Shown: in pieces, positions 63,027 through 64,000 of the stretch
Layout: every line of letters starts with the position of its first letter
Position numbering within the stretch: the stretch's first letter is position 1
Assembly: GCF_949987515.2 (NCBI RefSeq)
Contig: NC_082694.2
Span: forward strand, 69,872,080-69,936,079
Source: Delphinus delphis
Taxonomy: Eukaryota; Chordata; Mammalia; Artiodactyla; Delphinidae
DNA: 64,000 bases
Direction: 5' to 3'
The notes under the pieces: generated by a model
What the model was told of the DNA's origin: nothing
Database searches by the model: none
The model's input: the letters and a program-made list of their open reading frames with translations, nothing else
Translations under genes and position numbers: made by a program

Positions 63027-63867
63027 CAATTTGAACATACAGCCAAGCAAGGGACTCCATTTTTGGGTAGGGATCATTTTTGTCTTCATGAAACTTTGAG
63101 ATAATTGGAGTTGAGATGGATGGTTACTTAGTTTGGGTGGAAGAGAAAGATACTAGCAAAAACAAAACAAAACAAACAAACAAAAAACCCTAAGAGGAGC
63201 AAGTGAGAAGGAAAGTTTGCTGTGATCCATTTTCCTGTAAGAATCCTCAAAAACCTGGGGCAGGGATTGAGGTAATAGTTGCCAACATAGATATCTACTA
63301 CCATAATGCTTTGAAATCTTTCGTGATATACCCAAGGCTGTGCAGGCTGCTTGACTAGAACTCTAGCAGCAGTTAGGGAACAAGACATACAAATATGAAA
63401 CAATGTATAAAAATAGCAACTTCATTATCTCTTCATGTATCCTTGTTGAACATTAGCTGTGCACCAAATCCAGATACCATGGCATACCTTGGAGATACAA
63501 AGTTGGATAAAACATGGACCCCAGGCAAGGAGTATAGTACTACATTCTGTGAATGGCTGGTCTTATCCAATGCCCTGGCTCTTCACAGATGCCCTCTTTC
63601 TTCCTTCCTCCTCTCACCCCTCCTCTCTTTAAAAATTCGCTGTTAAAGTCTCGGACAGAGAATTGACTTGAAGACAGGAAACAAATGGTTGGAATCAAAA
63701 GAAAATTAAGTAAAGACTTTGAGATTTCGTAGGAATTGACTTTGTATTTTGATGGAGTGCAGAAAAAACTCTCTGAGTATACTAATGATACGTAGCCTTT
63801 AATAAGGAAATGTTGTATTGGTAGGCATAAGCTGCAAGAAAACACACTTTAAAAAATTGAGCAGGGA
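63027..63867. other. Unassigned intergenic DNA
   Basis: No exon or repeat named with confidence. Confidence 0.4.
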
Positions 63868-63991
63868 AATTCCCTGGCCATCCAGTGGTTAGGACTCTGT
63901 GCTTTCACTGCCGAGGGCCCGGGTTCAATCCCTGGTCGGGGAACTAAGATCCCACAAGCTGCACAGCCCAGCCAAAACAAATTTTTTAATT
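63868..63991 (+). mobile_element. CHR-type SINE, short form
   Basis: aattccctggccatccagtg head, gggttcaatccctggtcggg core, cccagccaaaacaaa tail. It reaches almost to the window end. Confidence 0.9.
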
Positions 63992-64000
63992 AAAACACAT

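Noticed and set aside
62741..63089. Long Phe/Ser/Leu and Lys/Glu frames
   Set aside because: Translations of the (CTTT)n tract.
57801..64000. Search for ADGRF3, the expected neighbour
   Set aside because: No segment of that receptor was recognised. A short first exon could still be missed by eye.

Overview
This is nuclear DNA from a mammal, almost certainly a cetacean. The genes have introns with GT-AG splice sites. The DNA is full of tRNA-derived SINEs of the CHR type found in whales and hippos, including the form that ends in a gagaggcc...cgcaaaa tail. There are also L1, L2, MIR, hAT and MLT1-like relics. I see no ruminant BovB/Bov-tA repeats and no primate Alu. The species cannot be fixed from this window.

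Two protein-coding genes are supported, both on the minus strand. SELENOI (EPT1, ethanolaminephosphotransferase 1) is complete: ten coding exons between 57,472 and 19,981 give 397 residues, with an in-frame UGA (selenocysteine 387) eleven codons before the true stop. Its last exon probably runs on as a repeat-poor 3'UTR of about 6.5 kb, to near 13,435. To its left is the 5' end of DRC1 (CCDC164, nexin-dynein regulatory complex subunit 1): exon 1 at 9,931-9,783 and exon 2 at 362-278, with the rest beyond the left edge. The gene order SELENOI then DRC1, in the same direction, is the known mammalian order.

Layout: 1-9,782 is DRC1 exon 2 and a repeat-rich intron 1. 9,783-10,150 holds DRC1 exon 1 and a GC-rich promoter with three 17-bp repeats. 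10,150-13,430 is intergenic and carries a 5'-truncated, broken retrocopy of a TMIGD2-like mRNA with a perfect 15-bp target-site duplication. 13,435-57,472 is SELENOI. Around 57,480-57,800 is its CpG-rich promoter. 57,800-64,000 is intergenic or unassigned DNA with SINEs, old repeats and a long pyrimidine tract.

The two genes do not share a pathway: SELENOI makes ether-linked and diacyl phosphatidylethanolamine in internal membranes, and DRC1 scaffolds motile cilia. I found no operon, CRISPR array or new gene system. The most interesting items are the Sec codon whose SECIS partner I could not place, the X-box-like repeats at the DRC1 promoter, the TMIGD2-like retrocopy, a diverged ~500-bp sequence present twice (about 45.8 kb and 59.4 kb), and several compound SINE/L1 insertions readable from their target-site duplications.
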